Origin: Roseibium denhamense
GTDB taxonomy: Bacteria; Pseudomonadota; Alphaproteobacteria; Rhizobiales; Stappiaceae
Length of the DNA: 64,000 nucleotides
Direction: 5' to 3'
Assembly (NCBI RefSeq): GCF_009711415.1
Contig: NZ_SMLZ01000116.1
Location: forward strand, 3,000-66,999
Under the pieces are notes generated by a model, which made no database searches, was not told the origin of the DNA, and worked only from the letters and a program-made list of their open reading frames with translations. Of this stretch, positions 55,828 through 64,000 are shown in pieces. Numbering within the stretch: position 1 is the stretch's first letter; each line of letters starts with the position of its first letter. The position numbers and the translations under genes were made by a program.

Positions 55828-56808
55828 CTAGATGAAATTTGCGGCTAGGGCGCAGCCAAGAACAAGAACCGCCTGAAGGCAACAGGCGGAGACGAGGACC
55901 CGCAGGCTCGCGGCAATATCAGCGGCGGCCGCCTCTTTGCGCCCGGACTTGTTCAGATATAGGTCGTTCGCTGTATAACCGGTATAAATCCGCGGGCCGG
56001 CAAGAGCGATCCCAAGGGCTCCGGCCATGGCGGCCTCGGGCCATCCCGCATTTGGGGAGCGGTGAAGCTTGGCATCGGAGGCAATGCAGCTCAGGCTTTT
56101 CCGGGCCGTTCCGCCCACGCGCCAGGCCGACAGGGCAATAAAAAGCCCTGATAGACGGGAGGCGGGGAGATTGATCAGGTCATCAAACCGCGCGGACGCC
56201 CAGCCGAAGTCGGCGTATTTCTCGTTCTTGTGGCCGATCATGCTGTCGGCAGTGTTCACCGCCTTGTAGGCGATCAGGCCGGGCAAGCCCGCGACGGCAA
56301 ACCAGAACACAGGGGCGACCACACCGTCTGAAAAATTTTCCGCGCATGATTCGATGGCCGCACGGGACACACCGGCTTCATCCAGTTGCTCGGGATCGCG
56401 CCCGACGATCATCGCAACCGCTTCGCGTCCTCCGGCAAGGCCATTGACCTCAAGACCGCGACGTACGGCATCCACATGCCGGTAAAGGCTGTTTTGCGCA
56501 ATCAGGACGGCTGCGCAAATGATCACAAGCACGTCGCCGCCCGGTACACCGCCTGCAAGCGCATGAAGGGCAAAGCCGGCAGCCAGACTGGCACCCACCA
56601 GCAGGCTGAGTGTCAGGATACCGCCATATCTGCGGGCGGTGGCCGGCCAATCCGGCTTGTTCAGCTTGCCATCGAACCAGGAAATGGCTTTCCCGATCCA
56701 GACGACCGGGTGCGGCAAGCGCCGCCAGAGCCAATCAGGGTCTCCGACCAGGGCGTCCAGCGCGAGAGCGGCCAGTAACAGCCAGAGCGCATTTTCAAAA
56801 AACAGCAT
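55828..56808 (-). CDS. cobD: Adenosylcobinamide-phosphate synthase
   Basis: A 326-residue membrane protein of the CobD/CbiB family, which attaches the aminopropanol arm to cobyric acid. It starts with ALALDALVGDPDWLWRRLPHPVVWIGK and contains AIESCAENFSDGVVAPVFWF and VNTADSMIGHKNEKYADFGW, all family hallmarks. It lies 9 bp downstream of cobC on the same strand (operon). Confidence 0.96.
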   Translation of the reverse strand: MLFFENALWLLLAALALDALVGDPDWLWRRLPHPVVWIGKAISWFDGKLNKPDWPATARRYGGILTLSLLVGASLAAGFALHALAGGVPGGDVLVIICAAVLIAQNSLYRHVDAVRRGLEVNGLAGGREAVAMIVGRDPEQLDEAGVSRAAIESCAENFSDGVVAPVFWFAVAGLPGLIAYKAVNTADSMIGHKNEKYADFGWASARFDDLINLPASRLSGLFIALSAWRVGGTARKSLSCIASDAKLHRSPNAGWPEAAMAGALGIALAGPRIYTGYTANDLYLNKSGRKEAAAADIAASLRVLVSACCLQAVLVLGCALAANFI

Positions 56809-56817
56809 TCTTGCTGG

Positions 56818-57819
56818 TTAAAGTTCTTTTTGCGCCTCCGCAAGAGCATCCGACAGACGTTCGAAATTGGCTTTGCTGCCTGGAAGGCCCAACCGCAGCC
56901 AAGTGGGCGCATAATCAAAAATCCGGGTCCATATATGCCTGCGGGCTAGCGCTTCATGCAGGTGCACAGCTTTGCGGAGACCGGCCAGCGCATAGAGCGG
57001 CGTCCCGCCGAAGACGCTCAGGTGATGTTCATTCAAAAGGAGCGTGAGATCGGCCATTTCATCGGCCAGCTGCCGGTTCATCTTGGTTTGCCAATCCGCA
57101 TCCCGGAGCGCTGCTGTTCCAAATTCAATGGCCGGTCCGCTCAAGCACCAGCTTTCCAGAAGTCCGGCGGTTTTCTGGATGAGCGCAGGCGGTCCGGCCA
57201 GAAAGCCAAGGCGCAACCCGGCCAGTCCAAAGAATTTTCCGAATGACCGCAAGACAAGAACATTTTGGTCCGTCACATGCGGCAGGATGCTGGCACCCGG
57301 CACTGTGTCCGCAAAAGCCTCGTCAAGCACGAGGCAGCCGCCGCGTCCCGTCAAGACGGTGGCCATCTCCAGAAGGCTTTTGACGTCCACAAGACGTCCA
57401 TCCGGGTTGTTCGGGTTCACCAGCAAGACGATCTTGGCATCGGCCGGAAGTGCGTAGACGCTGGAGAGTTCTGTCGGCGTCCGTCCCGAGCGCGTCCAGA
57501 CCTTCTTGTGGCTGCCATAAGTCGGGCTTGCCAGGGATACAGGACCTTCGGGCAGCGTTTCGGGAAGCAGGGACAAGAGCACCTGGGTGCCGGGACCTGC
57601 GACAATGCCGAAATGGTCCGGCACGCGGTAAGCCTTGCGCGCGGCCGCGATCAACCGGTCAAGGGCGGCCTGGCCCGGCAAGTCTGTCCAGGCGGATCTG
57701 CTTAGAGCGTTCGGGACCGGGTAGGTGTGCGGGTTAATGCCGGTTGACAGATCCAGCCAATCATCGAAAGTACCGCCATACTGGTCGATTGCCCGGGTCA
57801 GATCCCCGCCATGTTCCAT
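56818..57819 (-). CDS. cobC: CobC, threonine-phosphate decarboxylase-like aminotransferase fold protein
   Basis: From ATG 57819 (GGGGAAGCGG ribosome-binding site) a 333-residue class I PLP protein. It has LSTGINPHTYPV, the VNPNNPDGR motif, DEAF, and the PLP lysine in LRSFGKFFGLAGLRLGF. Family knowledge: CobC/CobD-type enzymes make (R)-1-amino-2-propanol phosphate from threonine phosphate for the corrin side arm. The gene is first in the minus-strand cobC-cobD-DUF938 unit. In-frame starts at 57831 and 57855 are less likely. Confidence 0.94.
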   Translation of the reverse strand: MEHGGDLTRAIDQYGGTFDDWLDLSTGINPHTYPVPNALSRSAWTDLPGQAALDRLIAAARKAYRVPDHFGIVAGPGTQVLLSLLPETLPEGPVSLASPTYGSHKKVWTRSGRTPTELSSVYALPADAKIVLLVNPNNPDGRLVDVKSLLEMATVLTGRGGCLVLDEAFADTVPGASILPHVTDQNVLVLRSFGKFFGLAGLRLGFLAGPPALIQKTAGLLESWCLSGPAIEFGTAALRDADWQTKMNRQLADEMADLTLLLNEHHLSVFGGTPLYALAGLRKAVHLHEALARRHIWTRIFDYAPTWLRLGLPGSKANFERLSDALAEAQKEL

Positions 57820-58365
57820 CCGCTTCCCCATCCTGCCGCACTTGGTCGGTAACATCCCTAGAGCTTGCTATGTAGCTGAGTTGGCTGGCAAAAGTATACC
57901 CTGATTGCGACGGCCGCTTCCTTGTATGCGGCGGAATTCAAAAGAAGCCGCTGCGCCTGCAGCGGCTTTCCGATGTCTCGGTGACAAGGACCAGTTAAAT
58001 CGTCCGCGTCAGCAAACGTCCGGAATGTTCGAGATTTGGTCAGGCAGTGGCGGGTTGGTAATTTCAAAACGCATCCACTCGTTGATATTGGCCTGTTAGA
58101 ACACCTCTTTGATTTGAGTATGGTTGTCGAAATACTTCATAAAACTGGCGTCTTCGTAGGCCCGCGTCAGGCCCAGAAGCTGAATATCGCAACTCTCCTT
58201 TTCATTCTTGTTCAAAAACAAGAAGCTACACGCCAAGTTAAGCGAGCTACATTGGGAAAACGCTCAACGTTGTGCGCCAAGTCGTGCTGATGCTTCCATT
58301 CTTGCAGGTCTCTGAATACTTTGTCGCAATGAAAGTTGCTGGCAATGAAGCAAAGCGGGGCGCTT
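57820..58365. other. Divergent promoter region between cobC and the second LOV operon
   Basis: A 546-bp region with no gene. It has a perfect 10-bp-stem hairpin at 57945-57968 and becomes more AT-rich from about 58070. I found no second cobalamin riboswitch in front of cobC. Confidence 0.5.
57945..57968. terminator. Strong hairpin between cobC and the LOV operon
   Basis: AAGCCGCTGC-GCCT-GCAGCGGCTT is a perfect 10-bp stem with a 4-nt loop. The T run is weak on both strands, so it may be an attenuator or insulating hairpin instead of a true terminator. Confidence 0.5.
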
Positions 58366-59499
58366 ATGAAGAGCTGGAAAAATGACGGTTACGACGTACT
58401 CGAGGACATCGCCGGCCAGTCTCCGGAGCTCCTCAAGTCAATACTGGAAGGTTCGCCTGACACCATAAGCCTGTCCGATGCGTCGCGACCGGACTTGCCA
58501 CTGGCTTATGTGAATCCATCCTTTGAAAAAACCACCGGCTATCAGCGCGCAGACGTGCTTGGCCGCAATTGCCGGTTTCTGCAAGGTGAGGAGACCAGTA
58601 GTGACGATGTAGCCCGAATTCGTCGGGCGATTGCTGACCGGCAACCCGTTGAAGTCACTCTCGTCAATTACCGCAAATCGGGAGAGCCGTTTTTGAATGC
58701 CTTACGGATTGGGCCGATATTTGACCGGTCAGGACAGCTCACCGCTTTTCTTGGCATACAACGGGACATTACCGAACAACGGCTCAGAGCCCAGCAGGAC
58801 AATACCCGCAATCGCCTGGAAGCTCTGGGCACGGCTTCCGGAGCGCTTGCTCACCAGTTAAACAATCTGCTCCATCCTGTTGCCAGCCTCCTTTCTCTTC
58901 ATCTTCCAGACATAACCGATGCCAACATGCGCAAGGATCTGGAAATCGCACTCTATAGCGCCAATCAGGCGGCAGAGCTCTCGCAATCTCTGCTCGGTCT
59001 TTCTCGTGGTCGTTTTGAGGGGGGAGATTCCGCCACTCAGTTGCCTGAAGGACTGCTCCGGATCATCGATTTGGCGCGCTTGATGGTTCCGGCCAGCATG
59101 GTGATTGAAACCAGCACTGGTAGTCTGTCACAGCATCTAAAAATACCAATAAATGAAACACTATTTGCGCAAGTAGTTATTAATCTCATTGTCAACGCCT
59201 CACAGGCATGTGAGCATTCAGGGCGGATACGCATAGATCTTACTGCGTCACAAACCCAACGAATCAAGATCTCAATTGCCGACGACGGTCCCGGCATTCC
59301 TGACGCAGATGTAAATAAGATATTCATGCCTTTTTACACAAAAAGAACAAGTAAAAAAGGATCTGGCCTTGGTCTTTCTGTTGTTAAGAGAATTATTAAT
59401 GAATCTGGTGGATTAATTCAGGTTGGAAAAGGTCTTCCGCAACCTAAGGGACGTGGATTTGGTTGCGTTATTACCTTGGATATACCCTTTATTACTTAG
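58366..59499 (+). CDS. LOV-domain (blue-light) histidine kinase, second copy
   Basis: A 377-residue soluble kinase from ATG 58366 (58345 and TTG 58336 also in frame). The LOV domain (about 25-138) is canonical: GRNCRFLQG with adduct Cys69, NYRKSGEPFLNA, and the flavin Gln in FLGIQRDIT. The kinase has H-box GALAHQLNNLLHPV (His163) and a full ATP site (NLIVNAS, DDGPGIP, FMPFYTK, GSGLGLSVV). A receiver and a chemoreceptor follow in the same order as at 28340. The 3' part (about 59130-59420) is clearly AT-rich compared with its neighbours. Confidence 0.92.
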   Translation: MKSWKNDGYDVLEDIAGQSPELLKSILEGSPDTISLSDASRPDLPLAYVNPSFEKTTGYQRADVLGRNCRFLQGEETSSDDVARIRRAIADRQPVEVTLVNYRKSGEPFLNALRIGPIFDRSGQLTAFLGIQRDITEQRLRAQQDNTRNRLEALGTASGALAHQLNNLLHPVASLLSLHLPDITDANMRKDLEIALYSANQAAELSQSLLGLSRGRFEGGDSATQLPEGLLRIIDLARLMVPASMVIETSTGSLSQHLKIPINETLFAQVVINLIVNASQACEHSGRIRIDLTASQTQRIKISIADDGPGIPDADVNKIFMPFYTKRTSKKGSGLGLSVVKRIINESGGLIQVGKGLPQPKGRGFGCVITLDIPFIT

Positions 59500-59533
59500 G
59501 GTTGCGACAAACTTCTGCTGAGGAAACCCCAGG

Positions 59534-59902
59534 ATGTGCCAGATTTTATTGATCGACGACATGCTGCCAGTCAGGCATTCAATCGCCGCGACCTTGCGGA
59601 AAGCCGGGCATGACGTGGTTGAGGCTGAGGACGGTAGCAAGGGATTGGAACTCGCCGCCAGGGATCGGTTTGACCTTGTCATTACTGATATCATGATGCC
59701 CGCTTCGGACGGAACGGACGTCGTGTTCACACTGAAGTCCCAAGTTGGTGGGCCAAAAGTGATTGCCATGTCCGGTGGCGGATCCGGTATTTCTGCCGAT
59801 GAAGCGTTGCAGATGTCCGGAACACAGGCCGATGCGGTTCTGACGAAACCATTCACAAATGAGGTCCTGATCGAGACGGTACACAGCCTTACCGCACGCT
59901 GA
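59534..59902 (+). CDS. Single-domain response regulator (receiver), second copy
   Basis: A 122-residue CheY-like receiver: LIDD pocket, phospho-Asp in LVITDIMMPASDG, AMSGGGS, and Lys in TKPF. It starts 34 bp after the kinase gene with GAGGA upstream, and precedes the chemoreceptor gene by 33 bp. It visibly resembles the copy at 29464, including the SGGGS segment followed by a short insertion. Likely phosphorylated by the LOV kinase. Confidence 0.92.
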   Translation: MCQILLIDDMLPVRHSIAATLRKAGHDVVEAEDGSKGLELAARDRFDLVITDIMMPASDGTDVVFTLKSQVGGPKVIAMSGGGSGISADEALQMSGTQADAVLTKPFTNEVLIETVHSLTAR

Positions 59903-59935
59903 TTGTTTTTAACCACGCTTTTGGAGGGGAAAATC

Positions 59936-62263
59936 GTGGCTTGGTTTTATAACTTGCGCTTGACGCACAAACTTCTCTGCGCCTTTGGCGCACTACTGCT
60001 TGTCATGGTGGTGATCGGCGGCAAGTCGGCGCTGATGTTTCAGTCGCTCGATCAAGAATTTACCGAATTTTCCGAACACGGGAACGCACTGGTTGCAGCT
60101 GCAGATATCACCCAAGCCTTTGCCGAGATGGAAATCAAGGCGATTGAATTTGTCTCACATTCTACGCCGGAGAATGAAAAGGCTGCCAGTGCTGCGCACG
60201 AGAATGTTGCAAAACTGGTCGCTGATAAACTTGGCACGCTAAAAGACCCGTCGGAAATAGACCTTCTGAAAGACGCCCAGAAACATATCGAGGTTTACTG
60301 GGGCAATTTTGAAAAACTCGCGGAAGAGCGGCGCCAGCAAAGCGAAATCGTTGACAATCAGCTCCACACAACAGGTGATAAGCTTCAGGAAGAAATCATG
60401 GCTGTATTCGCGCAGAGACAAAACGCGGAGCTTGCTGATGGCAAGCCGAGTGAGACTCTCGCGCTTGTTACGGATGCCGTCATTCATCTTATTGTCGCAA
60501 GAGACCACGCTAACAGGTATATCCACTCGGGTGAGGAAGGGGAACTAGACTATGCTCTGTCCGAAATCGAGCGGGTCAAAAAAGACCTCACCAGCGGAGC
60601 GATGGCAGCTCTTGCGGCCGAGGAAGCTACGGTGGTCGAAGCTGCTGTTCGGCAGCTAGATACCTACGTAAGCGCTCTTATCAACTTCCGAACACTGTCT
60701 CAGGATATTAACAGCTTGTCCGCCGAAGTGTTGCAGGGTGAGGTAAAGATAATTTCCAGAGATCTTCAGAAGATAAGGGCAATAGCAAGCGAAGCTGAAC
60801 ACAAGATCGAGAAACTTGTTCACGCTCAGACTTCCAGCGCAATTCTGTTCTCTGTGATCGGGACGGCCGTTGGACTGTTCCTGGGATTGCTGGCCTCCTA
60901 CCTCCTGGGCGGCCTGATCAGCCGGCCGATTGTACACCTGTCCCAGACCATGAAAGATCTGTCTGAGAACAAGCTCGACACAGATGTGCCGGCGCCACGC
61001 GGCCAGGATGAGGTCGCCGAAATGACCCGATCCGTTCTTGTTTTCCGCGATGGCCTCATCGAGCGGCAGGCCATGCGCGAGGCGCAGGAGAAGGCTCGCG
61101 AGCAGTCAGACCGGAGGCGGGACGAAGTCAACCAGATGGTGGGCATCTTCGGAAACACCATCCGTGGGATCTTCAACCGCATGTCTGACTCGTCAACCCA
61201 AATGTCGAACTCTGCCGAGGACCTCACTCTGAACGCGGACAACTCGACTTCGCAGGCGATGACTCTCGACAAAGATGCGACCGAAACGTCCGGTATGGTG
61301 ACCACGGTTTCGTCTGCGGCCGAGGAACTTATTTCATCTATTCAGGAAATTCAGCGCAACGCGGACCATTCCGCCGAAATCGCGACAAGGGCATCCGGCA
61401 AGGCCGAGGAAACCCGTTCAAACTTCACGGAACTTGTTGCTGCTGCTGAACAAATTACCAGTGTCGTCGATTTGATCCGCGATATTGCGGACCAGACAAA
61501 CCTGCTTGCGCTGAACGCGACCATAGAGGCGGCTCGTGCAGGAGAATCTGGCAAGGGCTTTGCCGTTGTTGCCTCAGAAGTAAAAGAACTTGCCGCCCAG
61601 ACCGCGCGGGCCACCGGAGAAATCGGCAACCAGGTTGGTGCCGTTCAACGCACTGCACAAGGTGCCGAGCAACACATGGGCGAGATCTACGACACGGTTC
61701 GCGAGATCAGCGAAGTTGCCAACAGCATCGCCGCGTCGGTTTCACAACAACAGGCAGCGACCGCCGAAATTGCCGAAAGCATGGAGATAGTCTCGTCAAA
61801 CGCTGCAAAGGTCAAAGACAGCGTCTCTGTCATGCGCGACAACGCAGAAAACTGCGCCTCTTCTTCTCAGCTAGTCAAAAGCGGTAGTTCGGTCGTATAT
61901 GATGAGGCCGTTCTGCTTGGGAGCGAGGTCGAAACTTTCCTTGGCGCGATTGGCAACAGCTCGGATGACGAAACCTATCGGATCTATGACGTCGATTGGG
62001 CTTCCAGCGTGTTCTTGGATGGCAAATCTGTCCCCGTACGTTGCGTGAAGATATCTTCGGCCAACTGCATTCTGGATGTTGATCTCAATCGCCCGGCAGG
62101 CACGCCCGTGGAGTTCACAACGAAGTCGCTGAGGGAACCCATACAGGCACGTGTCTCTGTCAGCAACACATCCGGAACCACCTTGCAGTTTCCGCTTAAG
62201 CTCGACCATATTGCAGATGTTAGGTTCCAGCTGGAGCAGCTTAATCTGAAGGCTGCAGCTTAA
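59936..62263 (+). CDS. Chemoreceptor with extra C-terminal beta domain, second copy
   Basis: From GTG 59936 (GGAGGGG ribosome-binding site 6 bp upstream) the product has 775 residues: TM1 about 10-30, a helical periplasmic region, TM2 about 301-324, HAMP, and a signalling domain with the tip [19 protein letters not shown] (about 518). An added domain of about 100 residues follows (about 675-775; [20 protein letters not shown], then [14 protein letters not shown]). It resembles a PilZ-type beta barrel but lacks the RxxxR motif. It is the third gene of the second LOV operon. The TTG at 59903 is a less likely start. Confidence 0.9.
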   Translation: MAWFYNLRLTHKLLCAFGALLLVMVVIGGKSALMFQSLDQEFTEFSEHGNALVAAADITQAFAEMEIKAIEFVSHSTPENEKAASAAHENVAKLVADKLGTLKDPSEIDLLKDAQKHIEVYWGNFEKLAEERRQQSEIVDNQLHTTGDKLQEEIMAVFAQRQNAELADGKPSETLALVTDAVIHLIVARDHANRYIHSGEEGELDYALSEIERVKKDLTSGAMAALAAEEATVVEAAVRQLDTYVSALINFRTLSQDINSLSAEVLQGEVKIISRDLQKIRAIASEAEHKIEKLVHAQTSSAILFSVIGTAVGLFLGLLASYLLGGLISRPIVHLSQTMKDLSENKLDTDVPAPRGQDEVAEMTRSVLVFRDGLIERQAMREAQEKAREQSDRRRDEVNQMVGIFGNTIRGIFNRMSDSSTQMSNSAEDLTLNADNSTSQAMTLDKDATETSGMVTTVSSAAEELISSIQEIQRNADHSAEIATRASGKAEETRSNFTELVAAAEQITSVVDLIRDIADQTNLLALNATIEAARAGESGKGFAVVASEVKELAAQTARATGEIGNQVGAVQRTAQGAEQHMGEIYDTVREISEVANSIAASVSQQQAATAEIAESMEIVSSNAAKVKDSVSVMRDNAENCASSSQLVKSGSSVVYDEAVLLGSEVETFLGAIGNSSDDETYRIYDVDWASSVFLDGKSVPVRCVKISSANCILDVDLNRPAGTPVEFTTKSLREPIQARVSVSNTSGTTLQFPLKLDHIADVRFQLEQLNLKAAA

Positions 62264-62610
62264 ATGTCCGTGTCGCAGAATGTGATCGCCGGAACACGGG
62301 GCGGTCACTTCTGCGAAAACGAGCAGTGTGATCTGCGGTCAATTGCAAGACTTCCTGAGATAGCTGCCTCATTGGGGCTGGGCGACAAAACAGCCCTTTG
62401 CCCGGTCCACTGAGCGTAGGGGTGATGTCCAGCTGGTGAACCGAGGTTGTCGCGCACGCAGACGGTTGCGGGGGCGCTTGCTTTCACTGGTCCTAATCAT
62501 ATCCCGGCAGAGTGCGCCGTTAGCAAATTCACAGCTCTGGGTTCCTTGACGAGCATGAAGCGCGAATATAGAACAAAATAAGAACATTGAGCCGAATGGA
62601 GAAGGCTACC
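62264..62610. other. Gene-free spacer
   Basis: This 347-bp region lies after the second LOV operon. No clear terminator with a T run and no supported gene. Confidence 0.45.
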
Positions 62611-62844
62611 ATGAATAACGGCCGCCGCACCCGGCCTCCGCTGGACTTTGATCGTGGGGAGCTTCTGGCCGCTCTCGGGGCCGCCCGCGAAACCCTGATT
62701 TCTGCGCAACGGGGCATGCGCCCGAAGACCGGACTTTTCCGGGCCGCCGACGCGGTTATCGAGGAAATCGATGAATTCGCTTTGGTCCTGACGGGCGCGC
62801 GTGATCATTTCCACGTCAAAGCGCACGGATCTCAAAGGGACTGA
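62611..62844 (+). CDS. Small hypothetical protein, 77 residues
   Basis: ATG 62611 follows GAGAAGG and gives a short soluble helical protein (LLAALGAARETLISAQRGM, AADAVIEEIDEFALVLTGAR). I recognise no family. A start at 62596 is also possible. It is too short for a firm call. Confidence 0.55.
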   Translation: MNNGRRTRPPLDFDRGELLAALGAARETLISAQRGMRPKTGLFRAADAVIEEIDEFALVLTGARDHFHVKAHGSQRD

Positions 62845-63059
62845 GTTGACGTTCGGGCCATGGCTGGGATGCTCGATCACTTCCGGTGTGGATCTTATGC
62901 TGCCGCTGGTGATCGGCCTAACGTTGCAGCTTGTGAAGCGTCCCAGCACAATAAACCGTTTCGAGTGATCGTTTCCGATCAACCAGAAGACCGTCCAAAC
63001 CTTGTGCTTTGGGGCGGCATTCGAAAATACGAAAATATATGGAAGGGCTGCTCATAAAA

Positions 63060-63149
63060 TGGCGGAGGGGGTGGGATTCGAACCCACGGAACGCTTGCAC
63101 GCTCGGCGGTTTTCAAGACCGCTGCAATCGACCACTCTGCCACCCCTCC
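63060..63149 (-). tRNA. tRNA-Ser (UGA anticodon)
   Basis: A 90-nt class II tRNA on the minus strand: acceptor GGAGGGG/CCCCTCC, anticodon loop CTTGAAA (TGA, Ser), a long variable arm (CCGAGCGTGCAAGCGTTC), T arm GGTTCGAATCC, discriminator G, and CCA encoded. Confidence 0.96.
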
Positions 63150-63848
63150 AGGCAGCAGGCACCCGTTTCGTTTGTCTTGCGGCGAAAGTCAAGAGGCCTT
63201 TGCGGGCAAATTCATATGCGCTGCTGATTAGATGTGGATCAGAGCGCCGGAACCGGGCATGACCCGGTGCCGTGTCCACTGGGGAAGGGGCTGGTAAAAG
63301 GACAGCAGCACCGGGTCATTGCCTCTGGTAAAGCGGCCGCCGGTCCGGTGTCGTGGGCAGGGTTTTGGACCGGCGGCCTAAGCTGGAGGTGGGGTCCAGC
63401 ATTGCTTGTGACAGGGCGGTCACCAGCAATAAGAACACCCTATGTGGATTTGACAGGGGGCAGTGTGACCTGCATCACATTCCAGCGCTATGTCGATTTC
63501 CGGCAAGGTGTGCCCTGCGGGGCACAGGTTGGACCGGAGTTTGTCTGTCTGAATTTAGATAAATAATACAATAATTTATGCCCTTGATCAGGTATGGGAA
63601 CCGGCTGCTGCCGTGCTTGAGCACTGGAAACCTGATTTTAACGTCCGTCCATGGGTCGACGCACGGTTTACTTTGAAGTAAGACACTTGCGCTTTAAAGG
63701 GCAGTTGAGGGCGCGATGCGGGGGCTTTGCGTTCTTCGGGGACAGATCCAACCGGATCGACAGGCTGCCCAATGCTGATGCGAGTATTCGCTTCGGGCAA
63801 TCCGCGTAAGCAGTGGGGCTGCTGGCGCGTAGTGAGTAGGATGGCGGA
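63150..63848. other. Gene-free stretch
   Basis: About 700 bp with several short overlapping frames on both strands, none with a ribosome-binding site or recognisable protein features. An AT-rich pocket lies at about 63555-63580 and may be a promoter. Confidence 0.45.
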
Positions 63849-64000
63849 ATGCGAGGCAACGGCGGACAGGCTTGCCATGTGGCAGGGCAGTCGGGCAGGG
63901 AAACAGGCGTTTTCTCCCGCAAGGATGACCGGACCGGGCGTCCGTTCTGGCGGCAAATCAGAACAGGCATGATTGCGATTGCGGCTGTTTCGGCCGTCGC
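63849..64000 (+). CDS. Partial gene at right edge, N-terminus of a probable membrane protein
   Basis: The frame from ATG 63849 is open to the edge. It reads a charged start, then KDDRTGRPFWRQIRTGMIAIAAVSAV, a juxtamembrane region followed by the start of a hydrophobic segment. An internal ATG at 63969 is possible. Too little is seen to name a family. Confidence 0.4.
   Translation, partial: MRGNGGQACHVAGQSGRETGVFSRKDDRTGRPFWRQIRTGMIAIAAVSAV

Noticed and set aside
57820-58100. A second cobalamin riboswitch in front of cobC
   Set aside because: No B12 box or CCCCCGCAACTGT-like core on the minus strand here.

Overview
The window looks like chromosome from an alphaproteobacterium. GC-rich codon use, the cobP-cobW-cobN-cobO-cobQ aerobic cobalamin genes, a TAXI-type binding protein, CcdA, and a tyrosine integrase in tRNA-Asn all point that way. 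A marine Stappiaceae/Roseibium-like host is my best guess, but that is impression rather than proof.

Layout. 1-5515: the N-terminal part of a very large cadherin-repeat surface protein (minus strand, running off the left edge), divergent from two overlapping type I secretion-style ABC transporter genes. 5725-8126: a two-gene carboxy(nor)spermidine polyamine pathway. 8280-11852: tRNA-Lys, a small unknown gene, an orphan TAXI binding protein, CcdA, and a beta-helix 'spike-like' protein. 12058-45364: an apparent 33-kb integrative element. Its ends are a 17-bp direct repeat of the tRNA-Asn 3' end, flanked inside by TTACCCC direct repeats at about 11-bp spacing, with an integrase gene at the right end. 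45350-45425: tRNA-Asn. 45766-57819: a cobalamin riboswitch and cobalamin genes (cobP, cobW, cobN, cobO, a YrhK-like gene, cobQ, a DMT transporter), then convergent DUF938, cobD and cobC. 58366-62263: a LOV histidine kinase / receiver / chemoreceptor operon. The window ends with a small gene, tRNA-Ser and the start of a partial gene.

The island is rich in signalling genes. It carries a CHASE-GGDEF, a GAF-PAS-GGDEF-EAL, a frameshifted PAS-GGDEF-EAL and a GAF-GGDEF protein (cyclic-di-GMP turnover), a PAS-containing chemoreceptor, a globin-coupled soluble chemoreceptor (oxygen), and a LOV kinase / receiver / chemoreceptor operon (blue light). Other cargo is a three-gene membrane-lipid or envelope cluster, two periplasmic binding proteins, Dps with an Irr-like operator, a Tat-exported pseudoazurin with an FNR/Crp-type box, DoxX, and a UbiG-like methyltransferase.

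The most striking system is the LOV-kinase / single-domain receiver / chemoreceptor operon, present twice in the window: once inside the island (28340-32081) and once outside (58366-62263). Both kinases keep the flavin-adduct cysteine, both receivers share an unusual SGGGS segment, and both chemoreceptors end in an extra beta-rich, PilZ-like domain. I read it as a light-sensing module that feeds a chemoreceptor, possibly joined to cyclic-di-GMP; this is inference.
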